DNA of 64,000 bases from Euborellia annulipes (GCA_023213315.1 JAKCPI010001628.1:62001-126000), one strand, 5' to 3'. Shown: positions 1-10,680, counted from the first letter of the stretch. Made by a program: numbers and translations. Notes: generated by a model from the letters alone, not told the origin.

Positions 1-112
1 GTTCTTAGATAAAGTAAAATTTGAATTCTTAGTGATTGCTGAGATGTAAAATAAATAAATATATATTTTAAGAGGAATTAAATAGCAGGTTTTAACTTTG
101 ATTCATTTTTTC
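1..112 (+). repeat. Dispersed repeat, second copy at 42124-42236
   Basis: The segment (TTCTTAGTGATTGC, GAGATGTAAAATAAAT, TTTTAAGAGGAATTAAATAG) recurs in the same orientation and order at 42124-42236 with small indels. The left end is cut by the window edge. The class is unknown. Confidence 0.7.
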
Positions 113-218
113 TCAAAAGAGTAAAAAGAGGACTTGGTTCACTTTTGCTCTGAACCCCTCAAATATAGTTTAATAAATAATTCGTCAAAATATTCTTAGA
201 CACTATTAATATGCACTA

Positions 219-505
219 ACGAGGTTTTAGGCTTTTTCAGTACACAAAATAACAAAATACAATTTTTTTTTTTTTTTTTCAAAAATCAAATTTATTTTAA
301 AAGGTTTGCTGATTTCGACAGGTTTGCTCCTGGAGAGGAATTTTATGAAATCACCTATAAAAAGGTACTAATCCGACACTGAGGAAGACAAGCTGAAAGC
401 TGTCGAAACCCACATTGGTTTGTTAAACCATTTAAAATAAATATGATTTTTGAAAAAAAAATTGTATTTTTTTATTTTGTGTACTGTAAAAGCCTAAAAC
501 CTCGT
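219..505. mobile_element. TA-flanked MITE with ~95-bp inverted repeats
   Basis: The ends are ACGAGGTTTTAGGC and its complement, continuing for about 95 bp on each side (including TACACAAAATAA and a homopolymer A/T run). TA lies on both sides (217-218 and 506-507), which fits a Tc1/mariner-type target duplication. There is no ORF. The loop holds a hammerhead-like string at 379-411 (CTGAGGA, a stem, then GAAAC), but CCC follows in place of GTC. Confidence 0.7.
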
Positions 506-636
506 TATTGAATAAATAGTACCTGCAGTACTCGGTGAGTCTACGTTTTGAACTATTAATATAGGACACTCCTTTTAAGATTTGTTGATTTCAAACAATA
601 ATTTTAACAATTGTATTTTTGTGTTCTGTTTTTCAG

Positions 637-801
637 GTGATGGATGATCGGTGGGAGTCAGAAGTGATCGAATACGGTGCTATCAACATTACCGGGTTTC
701 GTATCGTCGACTCCTCCCGGAGATTCGTCCGGGATTTCCTGGAAGGCTGGCGCCGACTTGATCCGGCAACCAGCCATGGTGCCGGCAAAGAATCCATTTC
801 G
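637..801 (+). CDS. Ionotropic glutamate receptor, amino-terminal domain exon
   Basis: This internal exon encodes 55 residues in phase 0, from VMDDRWESEVIEYGAINITG to GAGKESIS. It is preceded by TTTCAG and followed by donor GTGAGT at 802. The ITGFRIVD segment (about residues 18-25) and the DFLEGWRRLDP helix are typical of lobe 2 of the extracellular leucine/isoleucine/valine-binding-like domain of AMPA/kainate receptors, which assembles subunits into tetrameric channels outside the cell. NIT at residue 17 is a possible N-glycosylation site. The reading frame joins exactly to the exon at 22900. In-frame codons upstream of 637 have no coding character, so 637 is a splice border and not a start codon. 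AMPA and kainate classes cannot be separated from this part: ITGFRIVD and ALMYDAV look kainate-like, while GRRQNYTLHVVEM looks AMPA-like. Confidence 0.9.
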
Positions 802-1540
802 GTGAGTGATCTCAAGCTAAAAATAAATAAATAAATAAATATTAAAACATTGGAAAATCAATTTGTTTAAAAGCGTATAAATAATTTGATCTCTTATAGA
901 AAAGTAATTCAAATGAAACATCAATTAGTCATTAAATGTAATTAATAAAATATAAAATAAATTCCGTCAGGTCCAGAGTTGTGAGTGACGAGTTGAAAAT
1001 AAGAATTTCGTTAAATTTAATAAATAGGATTATTGTTTTGTGTTTTGTTAACTCGACCTTGCAAGTATTTAATATGATTAATGGTTGTTAATAAATCATC
1101 CTCACTCTAAAATCTCTCTCTCATTAACTCTTTATTCCCTCCTGACAAAACGAGGAAGAGTAAGAGGAGGAGGAGGAGGAGGCGAGAAGCGAATTCGACC
1201 ATAAAACAAGAGAATAAAAAAAAATCCATTTATAGTCTCTCTTTTCAGCCTTTTTGGGGCTGTTGTTGTTTTGACAGTCGCATCAACCCCCCCCCCCACC
1301 TCATCTCTTCACTGCTGTCAATAAGAAAGCGACTTTTCACGCGAAATAAACGATGAATTTCTTTTTATGTCATCACTTTATTAGATCCCCTCTTGTCTAA
1401 GATCCTGATTGATCCTCGTTCTTGAAATTCGTTCGATTTATTGCTAAACTTGGATTAATAATAAAAACAAAAAGGTAGATGGATACTTTTAATACTTTTA
1501 ATTAGAACTTTTTTTTTTATAGCCAAAAGTTAGTTTTAAA
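802..1540 (+). other. Intronic stretch without recognised element
   Basis: AT-rich DNA with a purine-rich patch (repeated AGG) near 1150-1185 and a C-homopolymer near 1288. I see no inverted repeats, ORF or relation to other parts of the window. Confidence 0.5.
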
Positions 1541-1546
1541 GCTGAA

Positions 1547-1680
1547 AAATCTGGTGTGACTAGTCGCACAGAACACAACTTTCTCTTACACAGTAGGGTA
1601 CATTCGATTTTCTGTAAGATTTATAAGTATGGGAAATTTGGATACCAAATGGCTTAAATAAGAATGCCTGTTCATAAATT
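1547..1680 (+). repeat. Family 1 fragment with half hairpin
   Basis: It starts with AATCTGGTGTGACTAG and the left half of the family hairpin. It then jumps to the downstream family sequence (CAGTAGGGTACATTCGAT, TTTATAAGTATGGGAAA), so the right hairpin arm has been deleted. The end (ACCAAATGGCTTAAATAAGA) is a scrap of the SINE-A tail. Confidence 0.7.
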
Positions 1681-2076
1681 AGTCTTTAAAAGCAACTACA
1701 CAAAAATATTCAAAAAAATGCTTTTTTTTTTCTTTAAAAAAATATTAAAATATGCATAAAAAATAAAGTTGTTTTGGTTAAAAATTGGCAAAACATGGTC
1801 CTAGTATTTGGAATTTGCTCGGGACAAAGAGGGTTATTTCGAATGGAATACTCATGAAATGGATAACTGCAAAGTTTCAGGAACGTATTCTGCTTCTATA
1901 CAAACATGCATTTGCATGAACATACGGCCCCTCGGCTCCCCAAGCAAGTCTTTTTGATAATAATAATTTATTCGTCCAAATAATAACATCCATATCATTT
2001 ATATAATTGGAATCGATTACAATCGCCATTAGAGGTGTTTTTTTATCGGTTTAATTGTTCAAATTGAATTTGATTA

Positions 2077-2252
2077 TGACGTCAGGAATGCTTGCAAGTC
2101 ATGTAGTGGCGCCAGTGCTCCGAAAGCCAAGTCATAATACATCGCTTCTATGATTGGCTGATTCACTGAGCCAGCTGACCAATCACAGCGATCTTATAGA
2201 CTAGGCGAGATCTTGGCTTGCTCTCTCTCCTCTCGCCGTTGACCCGTCAGTC
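2077..2252 (+). promoter_or_regulatory. Promoter-like block inside the intron
   Basis: The block reads in order: a perfect CRE palindrome TGACGTCA at 2077-2084, two opposed CCAAT boxes (GATTGGCTG near 2151, GACCAATCAC near 2178), a CT-rich GAGA-type stretch near 2221, and TCAGTC at 2247-2252, which matches the arthropod initiator. It is more GC-rich than its surroundings and has no second copy in the window. These are sequence matches only. An internal or unrelated promoter is an inference, and chance or an unrecognised repeat cannot be excluded. Confidence 0.3.
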
Positions 2253-2441
2253 GCCATTATGAGGGCAAGTGATTAACATCAAATCTGCGTTGGCTGCATC
2301 TGGAAATGACGCTATCTTTGATTTCGCCTTCCTCTCACCTGTGAACACCTTCCTTAACCACCGTGTCTATCAACATTCTTCTCTGGCATTTATTAACTCC
2401 ATCCATGGCTTCCATTCTCATAATCACACAACGCTCCCAGG
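2253..2441 (+). other. Possible non-coding first exon after the promoter-like block
   Basis: About 190 bp of higher-complexity sequence runs from the initiator-like site to a donor-like CCCAG/GTAACC at 2441. The 67-codon frame inside it resembles nothing I know. It would be an untranslated leader if the upstream block is a real promoter. Confidence 0.15.
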
Positions 2442-2568
2442 TAACCTAAACCTTTTTTCTTTTCATATTTAAAAAATGCTCGATTGACCTAAACCTTTAT
2501 TTATTCCTTAATATTTTTAATTAATCTCTTTTCAAATATATTCTATTCTATTTTACCGAGTATAAAAA

Positions 2569-2745
2569 AGTCTGGTGTGACTGCTCGCACAGCACACAAC
2601 TTTCTCTTTCCTTCCGTAATTGAAAGCTTTGTCACTCCAGATTTTTTGTGCCTTATTTTAATCCAAGCCAAATATCCTTATCTTTCATATGAAGTTCAAG
2701 AGTAAAGTGTGCTTCAAACAATTTTGAGAGCAAAATGCGTGCCTA
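2569..2745 (+). repeat. Family 1 fragment, hairpin end
   Basis: It opens with GTCTGGTGTGACTGCTCGCA, continues through the ACTTTCTC arm and its complement to CACTCCAGATT, then follows the family past GAAGTTCAAGAGTAAAGTG and breaks off after GAGAGCAAAATG. Confidence 0.75.
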
Positions 2746-2835
2746 TATGCACGATACGCCAACGAACAAGTTTTTTTTTATCGAGAACAAGAAGGTTTTT
2801 ATGCCTTTAAGGCTTTTCCCTCAAAAAAAAAAAAA

Positions 2836-2960
2836 TCTCGTGTGACTGGCGTACAGCACACAACTTTCTCTTACACTTCGGTAAAAGAAATTTGTGCCTC
2901 GTGCTGGTCACTCGAGATTTTTTGTGTCGAGATATATTTAGTTTTCTATAGTACCTTTGT
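2836..2960 (+). repeat. Family 1 fragment, hairpin end
   Basis: A diverged hairpin (CTCGTGTGACTGGCG to TCACTCGAGATT) is followed by the family segment GTCGAGATATATTTAGTTT. It sits 90 bp after the previous fragment in the same orientation. Confidence 0.7.
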
Positions 2961-3123
2961 TTCAAACTTGACCACTTGGATTTCATAAGTAAAAGCATTT
3001 ATTTCTAAAATTGAAAATAAATATTTTTTTATTTCAATTTTATCATTATCAGTAATTATATAGAAAGGAAAGGAGGGGAGGGGAGGAACTATTTCCGGGG
3101 ACTCGAGGGGGGTTTATGCGCGA

Positions 3124-3289
3124 AATAATTACTAAAAGTTGACATTTTTGCCATTTTTCAGTATTTTACACAATTTATCGATAAAAACGGTTAATTGAAA
3201 CATGGAAATTTGACATTAATGATATATATAAATACTCTTTTAATTGAAATGTAAAATACTGAAAAATGTCAACTTTTAGTAATTATTTA
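3124..3289. repeat. Small foldback repeat
   Basis: AATAATTACTAAAAGTTGAC and a further CATTTTTCAGTATTTTAC return as the reverse complement at 3249-3289, giving arms of about 45 bp around an 80-bp loop. It may be a MITE; no clear target duplication. Confidence 0.6.
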
Positions 3290-4156
3290 TTATGTAAACT
3301 TTAGTGATATGACTTCGGCAGTATAACTAACTTATTTAGTAATGTTCTGGGCCAAAAATATCCAAAGGGCGATAAAGTTTGAATGAAATAACTATGGCTA
3401 ATAATCGATAATTAAAAAAAAAGGCTAAAAATGCTGGTTTTTCAGCACCTCGCGCGCCCTCTAGATATTGTTTGAAAGAAGTTTTCTGGTACCAGAATAT
3501 GTTTTTACATGTAATACTTCAAATTCAGAGGGTTGCCGCTGAAAAAAAAAATTTTCGGCCCACCCTAATATATATACTGTATATACATATAAGCTTATAC
3601 AATAATTATAAAAGAATTCTAAAAATTCATTTGAATAATTAAATAGTTAATAATAAATCCATCTCAAATAAATCCTCCAAGCTCAAATTTTTTTTTTATA
3701 AAGGTCGTTGATATTATTTTATATTTCATACGTATGGTATATAAATAATTTTATCCTTTCATTGGGGAATTATTTTCCTCCGTCGCACTTTAATTACCAA
3801 ACAAACAAGGAGGAGGGAGGGTTGTTTATTTACCGAGAGATGTTTTCGTTATACATCTAGACCCTTTTCACCTATCACAAGAGTGAAGATAAAACGAAAA
3901 GATGTTTTTCACTCTCTTTTCTGTCAGATGACGATTCTTAGTCTAAAGAAAAAATTAATGAATTTTATTATAAATATCTCTGTCTCTATCTTTATATACA
4001 GGGTGCCCCATTGGATCGGAAAATTGTGACTGTATCTTTGCTCTTTTTTAAAGTTTAGTCTTGCAGCAAAATGTAGGATTCTTAAGGCCATAATTGTTGA
4101 ACTGAGTTCATTTGAAATGAGTTCAGGAGTTTATAAACTAACCTGACTTCGACATG
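3290..4156. other. Intronic stretch without recognised element
   Basis: AT-rich with a short GC-richer piece near 3420-3560. No inverted repeat, ORF or similarity to other parts of the window was seen. Confidence 0.4.
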
Positions 4157-4158
4157 TA

Positions 4159-4369
4159 CAGTGAGGGACAATATCAAGTCCCACCCGTGCGTTTTCTACT
4201 TATGATTATTTAATTGTTTTTAAAAAAAAATTATATATTTTTTAATGGTAACTTTAATGGTTCAAACCTAGAAAAACTTCCATTAAAGATTTTCATTTTC
4301 TTTTATAAAAACAATCAAATAATCACAAGTAGAAAACGCATGGGTGGGACTTAATATTGTCCCTCACTG
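4159..4369. mobile_element. TA-flanked 211-bp MITE (CAGTGAGGGACA ends)
   Basis: Both ends read CAGTGAGGGACAATAT and the inverted repeats extend about 65 bp (including CACAAGTAGAAAACGC on the right arm). TA flanks it at 4157-4158 and 4370-4371. No coding capacity. Ends and target fit a non-autonomous Tc1/mariner/pogo-type element. Confidence 0.8.
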
Positions 4370-4371
4370 TA

Positions 4372-4817
4372 CTATTATATGTATAACTGAACTGAGTTCA
4401 AGTCCATTCTGAACTGTTGAAAATCACTTAAAATTTTCATATACCTCTAAAAATAATTTAATTATTTACTAAAACCTGACCCAACATCCATCAATCGACC
4501 GTAAAAAGAAACCACCTATAACTCTCACTGCCTTAAAATTTTCGGGATTTCGGCTAAACACGTAACTGCAAACTTGACAATCATGCTTGTGCAATCGTGT
4601 ATCAGCATGCACAGATTCCCTTCGACACCACACGGCACAAGCCTGCTTGTGCTAAAAAACAGCTTATACCGAAAATTAACCTAAAAATGTCAAACATATA
4701 CAAATTTATTTGAAGATAACAAGAAATACTCACTTTCTTTAAACAGAAACAATAAAAATTAAAATTTAAATTGAAATATTAAATGAATTAATATATATTA
4801 AATAAATATCAAATGTC
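4372..4817. other. Intronic stretch without recognised element
   Basis: Ordinary AT-rich sequence in which I see no gene or repeat boundary. Several TGCTTGTGC-like words here are echoed in the following tandem unit. Confidence 0.4.
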
Positions 4818-5627
4818 AAGACGTCTATAAAATGTCGGGGAGTTTTGCTTATGCAAATATGCTTGTGCATGATTAAAATTTAATAGAGCATCAAGCGACT
4901 TGTGGAATTAAAATGCTTGCGCAAAATTCTCCTACAGACGCTACATTTTGCTTGTACAAAAATATTGCACGTGCATGCTTGCCAAGTTTGCATTTACGTG
5001 TGTAGTAGCCGCCTTAAGCTACCAATTGCCAACTCTTATTTATTTTTTTATATCACTTATAAATAGTATGTTTTTCCTCCCCTCAAAACATTCACTCTAA
5101 AAATATTTTTAATCTAGTTGATTGACAATATTAAAAAAACTCTTTTAATTCTCCACTTGTCTTTTTTTTTTACCCTCTATTTCTTTCTAAAATAAACCAA
5201 GATTTTCTTTTTTTCGTTCGTCGAATTTCGAAAGGAAGGCATATTTTTTTTATTGTGCTGTCTTGTGAATGGCGAATCGGTCCCTTTTCATCTGCTTTTA
5301 ACCCTCTTCCTCCCCCACTAAGCCTACGTTGGTCCATTCCAGTATAGCATCATGTATCCTTGGAAAAAGGTAGCGAGGAGCGACAAAGAAGCAGGCAGCC
5401 GTGTCCAAAAGTGGCGAGAGAGTGAGAGCGAAAGCTTTTAAAAACATGACCTCACCATCCTCTCCACAAAATTCCCTCTCATACATACACATCTCACACA
5501 TCCCATACATCCTTCTTCTTCTTCCTTGGAAGAAGGGAGTCTAATCCGCTTGGCCGTCGATTCTCTCCTATGACCTCCAAAAGAGTTGACCTTTCGAATT
5601 ATTATCTTTTCCACTAGTCAGAGGACT
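4818..5627 (+). repeat. Tandem duplication, unit 1 (810 bp)
   Basis: The unit runs from CAAGACGTCTATAAAATG to CCACTAGTCAGAGGACT and is followed immediately by a second, nearly identical unit. Only scattered substitutions and short indels separate the units. It contains a TTCGTTCGTCGAATTTCGAA stretch and a GC-richer 3' half. No known coding sequence. Confidence 0.9.
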
Positions 5628-6438
5628 CAAGACGTCTATAAAATGTCGGGGAGTTTTGCTTATGCAAATATGCTTGTGCATGATTAAAATTTAATAGAGC
5701 ATCAAGCGACTTGTGGAATTAAAATGCTTGCGCAAAATTCTCCTACAGCCGCTACATTTTGCTTGTTCAAAAATATTGCACGTGCATGCTTGTCAAGTTT
5801 GCATTTACGTGTGTAGTAGCCGCCTTAAGCTACCAATTGCCAACTCTTATTTATTTTTTTATATCACTTATAAATAGTATGTTTTTCCTCCCCTCAAAAC
5901 ATTCACTTTAAAAATATTTTTAATCTAGTTGATTGACAATATTAAAAAAACTCTTTTAATTCCCCCACTTGTTTTTTTTTTTTTACCATCTATTTCTTTC
6001 TAAAATAAACCAAGATTTTCTTTTTTTCGTTCGTCGAATTTCGAAAGGAAGGCATATTTTTTTTATTGTGCTGTCTTGTGAATGGCGAATCGGTCCCTTT
6101 TCATCTGCTTTTAACCCTCTTCCTCCCCCACTAAGCCTACGTTGGTCCATTCCAGTATAGCATCATGTATCCTTGGAAAAAGGTAGCGAGGAGCGACAAA
6201 GAAGCAGGCAGCCGTGTCCAAAAGTGGCGAGAGTGAGAGCGAAAGCTTTTAAAAACATGACCTCACCATCCTCTCCACAAAATTCCCTCTCATACATACA
6301 CATCTCACACATCCCATACATCCTTCTTCTTCTTCCTTGGAAGAAGGGAGTCTAATCCGCTTGGCCGTCGATTCTCTCCTATGACCTCCAAAAGAGTTGA
6401 CCTTTCGAATTATTATCTTTTCCACTAGTCAGAGGACT
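5628..6438 (+). repeat. Tandem duplication, unit 2 (811 bp)
   Basis: Near-identical head-to-tail copy of 4818-5627. Differences include GACGCTAC to GCCGCTAC, TTGTACAAA to TTGTTCAAA, and a loss of two bases in a GAGAGAG run. The low divergence indicates a recent duplication or two haplotypes assembled side by side. Confidence 0.9.
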
Positions 6439-6441
6439 CAA

Positions 6442-7094
6442 TTGGATTTAAAAAAAGAAAGAGTCAAAAAAAAATATATATTAAATAAAGAAGAATCATT
6501 TTTTAACATCTGATATCAGAAAATATCAATAAACAAAATTATGATCTTATTAATGGACGATGTTATGCATGAAGGAACCAAGCGCTATTATGATCGAAAT
6601 TTAGATAAGACATGGCGTCTTGTAGAGAAAAAGAAGATCTACCTCTTTAAATCACAACATTATTAATCTGTGTACTTTTTTTTGTATAAAACAAGAAAAA
6701 AAGTCATTGGTTTATTTAGAATGGTGCAAATGAAATGCCCCTTATCTCAGATTTAGGTTATTTGCCGCTTGTTCCTTCATGCATAACATCGTCCAAATAT
6801 AGGAAAGAGAAAGATTTAATTTATATCCGTAACAAAATAAGTAAACACTAAAGGGTTTTTTAAAGAAAAGTACGCCTAGAACAATAACATCTCATAGATA
6901 CTGTCTATCGATATATTTTGAAGTGAAACTTCTTGCCTACCTAGAGTAGTTCATCCTCTCCACTCGGAATGAAAGTTTAGTTGGCTCACGTGGGCAGAAC
7001 TTCAACAAATTTGAATTTTCTTGCACAATGGGGTCACTCAAGAACAAGAACTGTCAACGTGTCTAGTCTCAACACATTTATATTTCGAAAATCA
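6442..7094. other. Intronic stretch with a short inverted repeat
   Basis: GACGATGTTATGCATGAAGG near 6555 recurs inverted near 6775-6795, giving a 240-bp structure with about 22-bp arms that could be a degraded MITE. No ORF of note. Confidence 0.4.
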
Positions 7095-7528
7095 GTTTTT
7101 TTTTTTTTTTTTGAATGGGTACATAAGGTCCGAAGACCTATAATGACCAATAGTCACATGCAGCCAGGAAGAAAATAAAAACAAAAGGAGAAGCATAAAG
7201 GGGAAACTCAACTGCGGGAACTGAGAAGATGCCTGTTGAGGTTAGACTTGAAAGTCTGAAGATTGCAGGTTTTGGGGAAGATAGACGCAGGGAGCTTGTT
7301 CCAATCACGGGAGGTCATGGGGACAAAGGAAGAATGAAATTGATTTGTTCTGTTAGTCGTAATTTGAACAGCATAGGGATGCTGGGAAGATGCCTCTCTT
7401 GTGTTCAGTGAATATGTTGCATTGGGTGGGATAATTGATTTTAATTCGGCAGAGCATTGACCATGGTAATACCTGTAGAAGAGAGATAGTGAAGATACTC
7501 TTCTGATAAAAATTCGTTCATCTTCTGT
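7095..7528 (-). mobile_element. 3' end of a non-LTR retrotransposon (LINE)
   Basis: On the minus strand this reads the C-terminal part of a LINE polyprotein, a stop at 7208-7210, a short 3' untranslated region and a poly-A tail (poly-T on + at about 7098-7114). Everything 5' of it is missing, as expected for a 5'-truncated insertion. The clade (CR1, Jockey or I-like) is not resolved. Confidence 0.75.
7208..7528 (-). pseudogene. LINE polyprotein C-terminus, truncated
   Basis: An open frame of about 105 codons ends at the stop 7208-7210. It includes RRVSSLSLFYRYYHGQCSAE, then HPYAV, NRTNQFHSSFVPMTSRDWNK and LPASIFP, ending FKSNLNRHLLSSRS. This order (LSLFYRYYHG.CS.EL, then RT..F..SF.P.T...WN.LP..IF) is the well-known tail downstream of the reverse-transcriptase domain in non-LTR retrotransposons. 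A TAG closes the frame upstream, and the catalytic RT and endonuclease domains are absent, so it is non-functional. The frame is otherwise free of stops, so it is either young or was cut when young. Confidence 0.75.
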
Positions 7529-8210
7529 CTATACTGTAAAAAAATCTTAATTTTAGTGTGTTTTGGAATAATAAATTTACAAATTTCCCTTGTAAATGAT
7601 AACTACAATGCTTTTGTCTATTAAATTTACTAATTTATACGTTCAAGTATATTTTACAACAAAAAAAACTCTCGTGTGACTGGCGGAATCACGTCAAATT
7701 AAGTAGCTTATAAAAGTATGGTCTTCTTAACAAATTAAATAGTCGAGATGGTAAAGGCCTCGTACAAGTTCATATATGAAGGAAAGAAACGAAGAGGTCG
7801 AGTTCAAACCCGTTTACAAATGTGTTGTAATTTTTGAAAACAAGTTTTTTCTTGTTCGTCCCAAATTGCTTGCAAGGACTTGGCAAATTTAGTATGTTTT
7901 TTTTTTCTATAATTTGCTTCCTACACAAAAATTGTAAAATCACCAAAATTTTTTTTATAGTGTATTCGAAATTTCCTTTCTTTAGTACACTATGATTTTT
8001 TATATAAATTTTTTTTCTATAATATAAGACTACTCAAAATTGCTACTAGGAATTGAGCTATGTCTTCTAGCTTATTGGTTCACTATTCTAACCGAACCTC
8101 TTTACAGATGTGATTTCTAATAAATATATTAGAATTGATTAGTGACTCAAATTAAGAGACACTTTTTTTTTTTTTTAGTTATTCACTTATTCTTTTTGAA
8201 AATTCATCCA
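7529..8210. other. Intronic stretch with a short family 1 scrap
   Basis: AT-rich. A CTCGTGTGACTGGCGGA string at about 7672-7688 is a broken family 1 start. Nothing else was recognised. Confidence 0.4.
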
Positions 8211-8218
8211 TATTAGCT

Positions 8219-8468
8219 CAGGGGCGGATTAATGCAAGTTTGTCGGGGTTTTTTTTTTTTTTTTTATTTATTTTTATTTAAGGACTGTCGGCATCTATGG
8301 TCTACCCTTTCCTATTTATTTAAATTGATTGGTAACAAATTCAATTGAAATTAAAGAGCGGAAATCATAATTTCTTTAGATTACTAGTTTTTATACCTTT
8401 TTGAATTTCTTCTCGGGAGGGGGGGGGCGATCGCCCCCACCGATCCCCCCCCCTTTAATCCGCCCCTT
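8219..8468. mobile_element. hAT-like 250-bp element
   Basis: The ends are CAGGGGCGGATTAA and TTAATCCGCCCCTT. Flanking 8-mers TATTAGCT (8211-8218) and TAATAGCT (8469-8476) match at 7 of 8 positions, as expected for a hAT target duplication. A poly-T tract and SINE-B-like sequence (about 8255-8345, minus strand) are inserted inside. Similar left-end sequence recurs at about 47130. Confidence 0.7.
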
Positions 8469-8476
8469 TAATAGCT

Positions 8477-8948
8477 ATTCTTCATTAATGTATAGAAAAT
8501 AAATATGATACTCATTTTAATTTTTATGAAAATAAAAAGGGATTTTTTTTATTCCCTCGTTTATAAACTTGAAAGTAAATAAACATTTTGGTTTTAAGAA
8601 CAGGTGGTAAATGAGGCCGTCGTTTTAATATATCTAACCGTAAAAGAGAGAGTGAGAAAGAGAAAAATAATGTTTGTTTTGAGCGAGTGTTTCTGTGTGG
8701 CAAGCAACTATGGTGCAGATAAGCCGATTTTCATCAAACTTTCTCTAATGCCAAAAGGTTTCACACCAGGATTATTGGAGTGCTTACAGATTCATAACAA
8801 ATAACAGATTTTGTTCAAATACTTTCACTTTTATTTATCGGCCTATGTATCTTAAATTTACTTATTCAATTTTTGAGAGGGAAATAAGAAAATTCAAATT
8901 TTTTTTTTTTTGGGCTATACTATAAAAAATATTTTTTTTTAAACTTTA
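8477..8948. other. Intronic stretch without recognised element
   Basis: AT-rich with a 66-codon frame around 8604-8804 that resembles nothing known. No repeat structure seen. Confidence 0.4.
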
Positions 8949-9640
8949 TTTAAATTCTATGATAAGTATTCAAACAAGTATTATTTATTGGAGCATATAA
9001 TAGAATTTTAGCAGGGCCGAAACAAAAATAATCATGGATAGAGGGAGCTTTTCCTTATCTAAGGCTAAGGTCACATCGGAGGTGACTAGCTAGCTATGAG
9101 ACTAGTGACAGCGTGGTAACTTGGAGCCTAGGTAGGTCCAAGTGGCCGCATAGCCCTCTTGAGTCGCCTAGCAACTACAGTTTGTTCCGTAGTGCATTGT
9201 GGGAAATGTCTTTGCAAACGATAGCATCCTCCATCTGTCTCTTGAAGACAGCAGAAATGAGAGGGAGCTTAGTCGTTCATGTAAACTTTGCAAAATCGGC
9301 GTAAATTTCTAAAAAAACTCAACTTAAAAATGGATTTTTTTTTTTTTTTTTTTTTGAAAAAATTTTACCTAAGTAAATACAAATTTTACTGTTTTAATCT
9401 AATGTTCCATTGTCCTTCGAACAATTTTAATAAAAAAAAACTAAACGGCTACTTGGACCTAGGCTCCAATTTACCACCACCCAGCTAGTCACTAGCTAGC
9501 TAGGAGACTAGTGTGACTTTAGCCTTAGATTAAGGAAAAGCTCCTTCTATCCAAGATTATTTTTGTTTCGGCCCTGCTAAAATTCTATTATTTGCTCCAA
9601 TAAATAATACTTGTTTGAATACTTATCATAGAATTTAAAT
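8949..9640. mobile_element. Foldback element, arms ~195 bp
   Basis: TTTAAATTCTATGATAAGTA at 8949 returns inverted at 9640. The arms run to about 9146 and from about 9447, and include AGCAGGGCCGAAACAAAAAT, GGCTAAGGTCACA and GACTAGCTAGCTA. A third copy of the inner motif lies inverted at 9800-9862 (ACCTCCGGTGTAACCTTAGC), so a second element with ends GGCTAAGGT at 9064 and 9862 may overlap. No coding capacity. Confidence 0.65.
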
Positions 9641-9862
9641 TAAAAGAATTATATTGTAAATAAACTAATAAGAAATGCCAGTTGTCGCCCTGTTACCAGA
9701 TAAAAGAAAAGACGAGTTCAGTTCGTAGGTGACTAACCTAGTGAGTCACTATGTAACCAGGTGTTAGTGTGGCCGGTGTCGTTTCTTGGGTGACAAACCA
9801 AGCGACTCGCTTTGTCACTAGTCTCCCAGCTAGTTACCTCCGGTGTAACCTTAGCCTTAGTG

Positions 9863-10672
9863 ATTGACCTATATATAATATTCTGGGAAGTTGCCTGCTA
9901 GTTGTACTTAAATATTTTGTGAGATCTTCATCTATGTGGAAAAAGAGCAGGAAATGATAATGGAGGGGATAGTGTGTGTGAGTGTCGCTCATTCAGTGTA
10001 AACGCTCCTTACGAACTGGCAATTCTATATTTTCTATATTTAAGAGAACATTCAAATTCATTTTATTATTTGTTCTCTTCATCTTTAATTTTTCTCCTCT
10101 TTTTTATTACTTTTTTTTTTATTTCAGAAAGTCAAAACCAACCTGAGTCTTATTAAAAAAAATATTGAAAATCAGGAAGTTTGTTTTGTTGTTTGACTTT
10201 TGTCACGAAACTTTTCCTTTTTTTTTCAAAGTTTTTTTTTTTCAATTTCCAACAGCCGCATTTCAGAGTGTTGCTTAAATTAAGAGAGAAAAATAGAGAG
10301 AGCGAGTGAGTGAGGGGAAAAAAAAAAAATAATCCTAGTTTTTTTTTTTTTTGTAAAATTTTGTAAAAAATTTAATATTCCAAAGAATTTATATGTACTC
10401 ATTAAAATGTTTGTTTTTTTGATTGATTTTATGTTGTTTGATTACAACATTGACGGTCGAAATGGAAGAGTATTTTAGCCTGGGAGCATTTTAAAAAGTA
10501 GACAATGAAATTGCAGAATCAAAATTCCGGAGTGGTGGTGTGGAGGAGGTGGGGAGGGGTTCTATTGCAAAATACTGAAATAGGATAATAGTTTTTTAAA
10601 TCTGTGATATCACCTATTTTCTTTATTTCTTAAATTATCAACATCTATCGAAAAATATCCATTAAAAAAAGT
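9863..10672. other. Intronic stretch without recognised element
   Basis: AT-rich with many T and A homopolymers. A GTGAGTGTCGCTCATTCAG piece near 9980 looks single-copy. No gene seen. Confidence 0.4.
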
Positions 10673-10680
10673 AGTAGGCC

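Larger units (their letters stand above)
1..636 (+). other. Intron upstream of the first receptor exon (3' part)
   Basis: This is the 3' end of an intron whose start lies outside the window. It ends in a pyrimidine-rich tract and TTTCAG at 631-636. It holds a dispersed repeat at 1-112 and a TA-flanked MITE at 219-505, only 130 bp from the splice acceptor. No coding sequence is visible. Confidence 0.7.

Noticed and set aside
379..411. Hammerhead ribozyme in the MITE upstream of the first exon
   Set aside because: CTGAGGA and GAAAC are present with a stem between them, but the essential U-H step and stem III are lost (CCCAC), so it is listed only as a resemblance.
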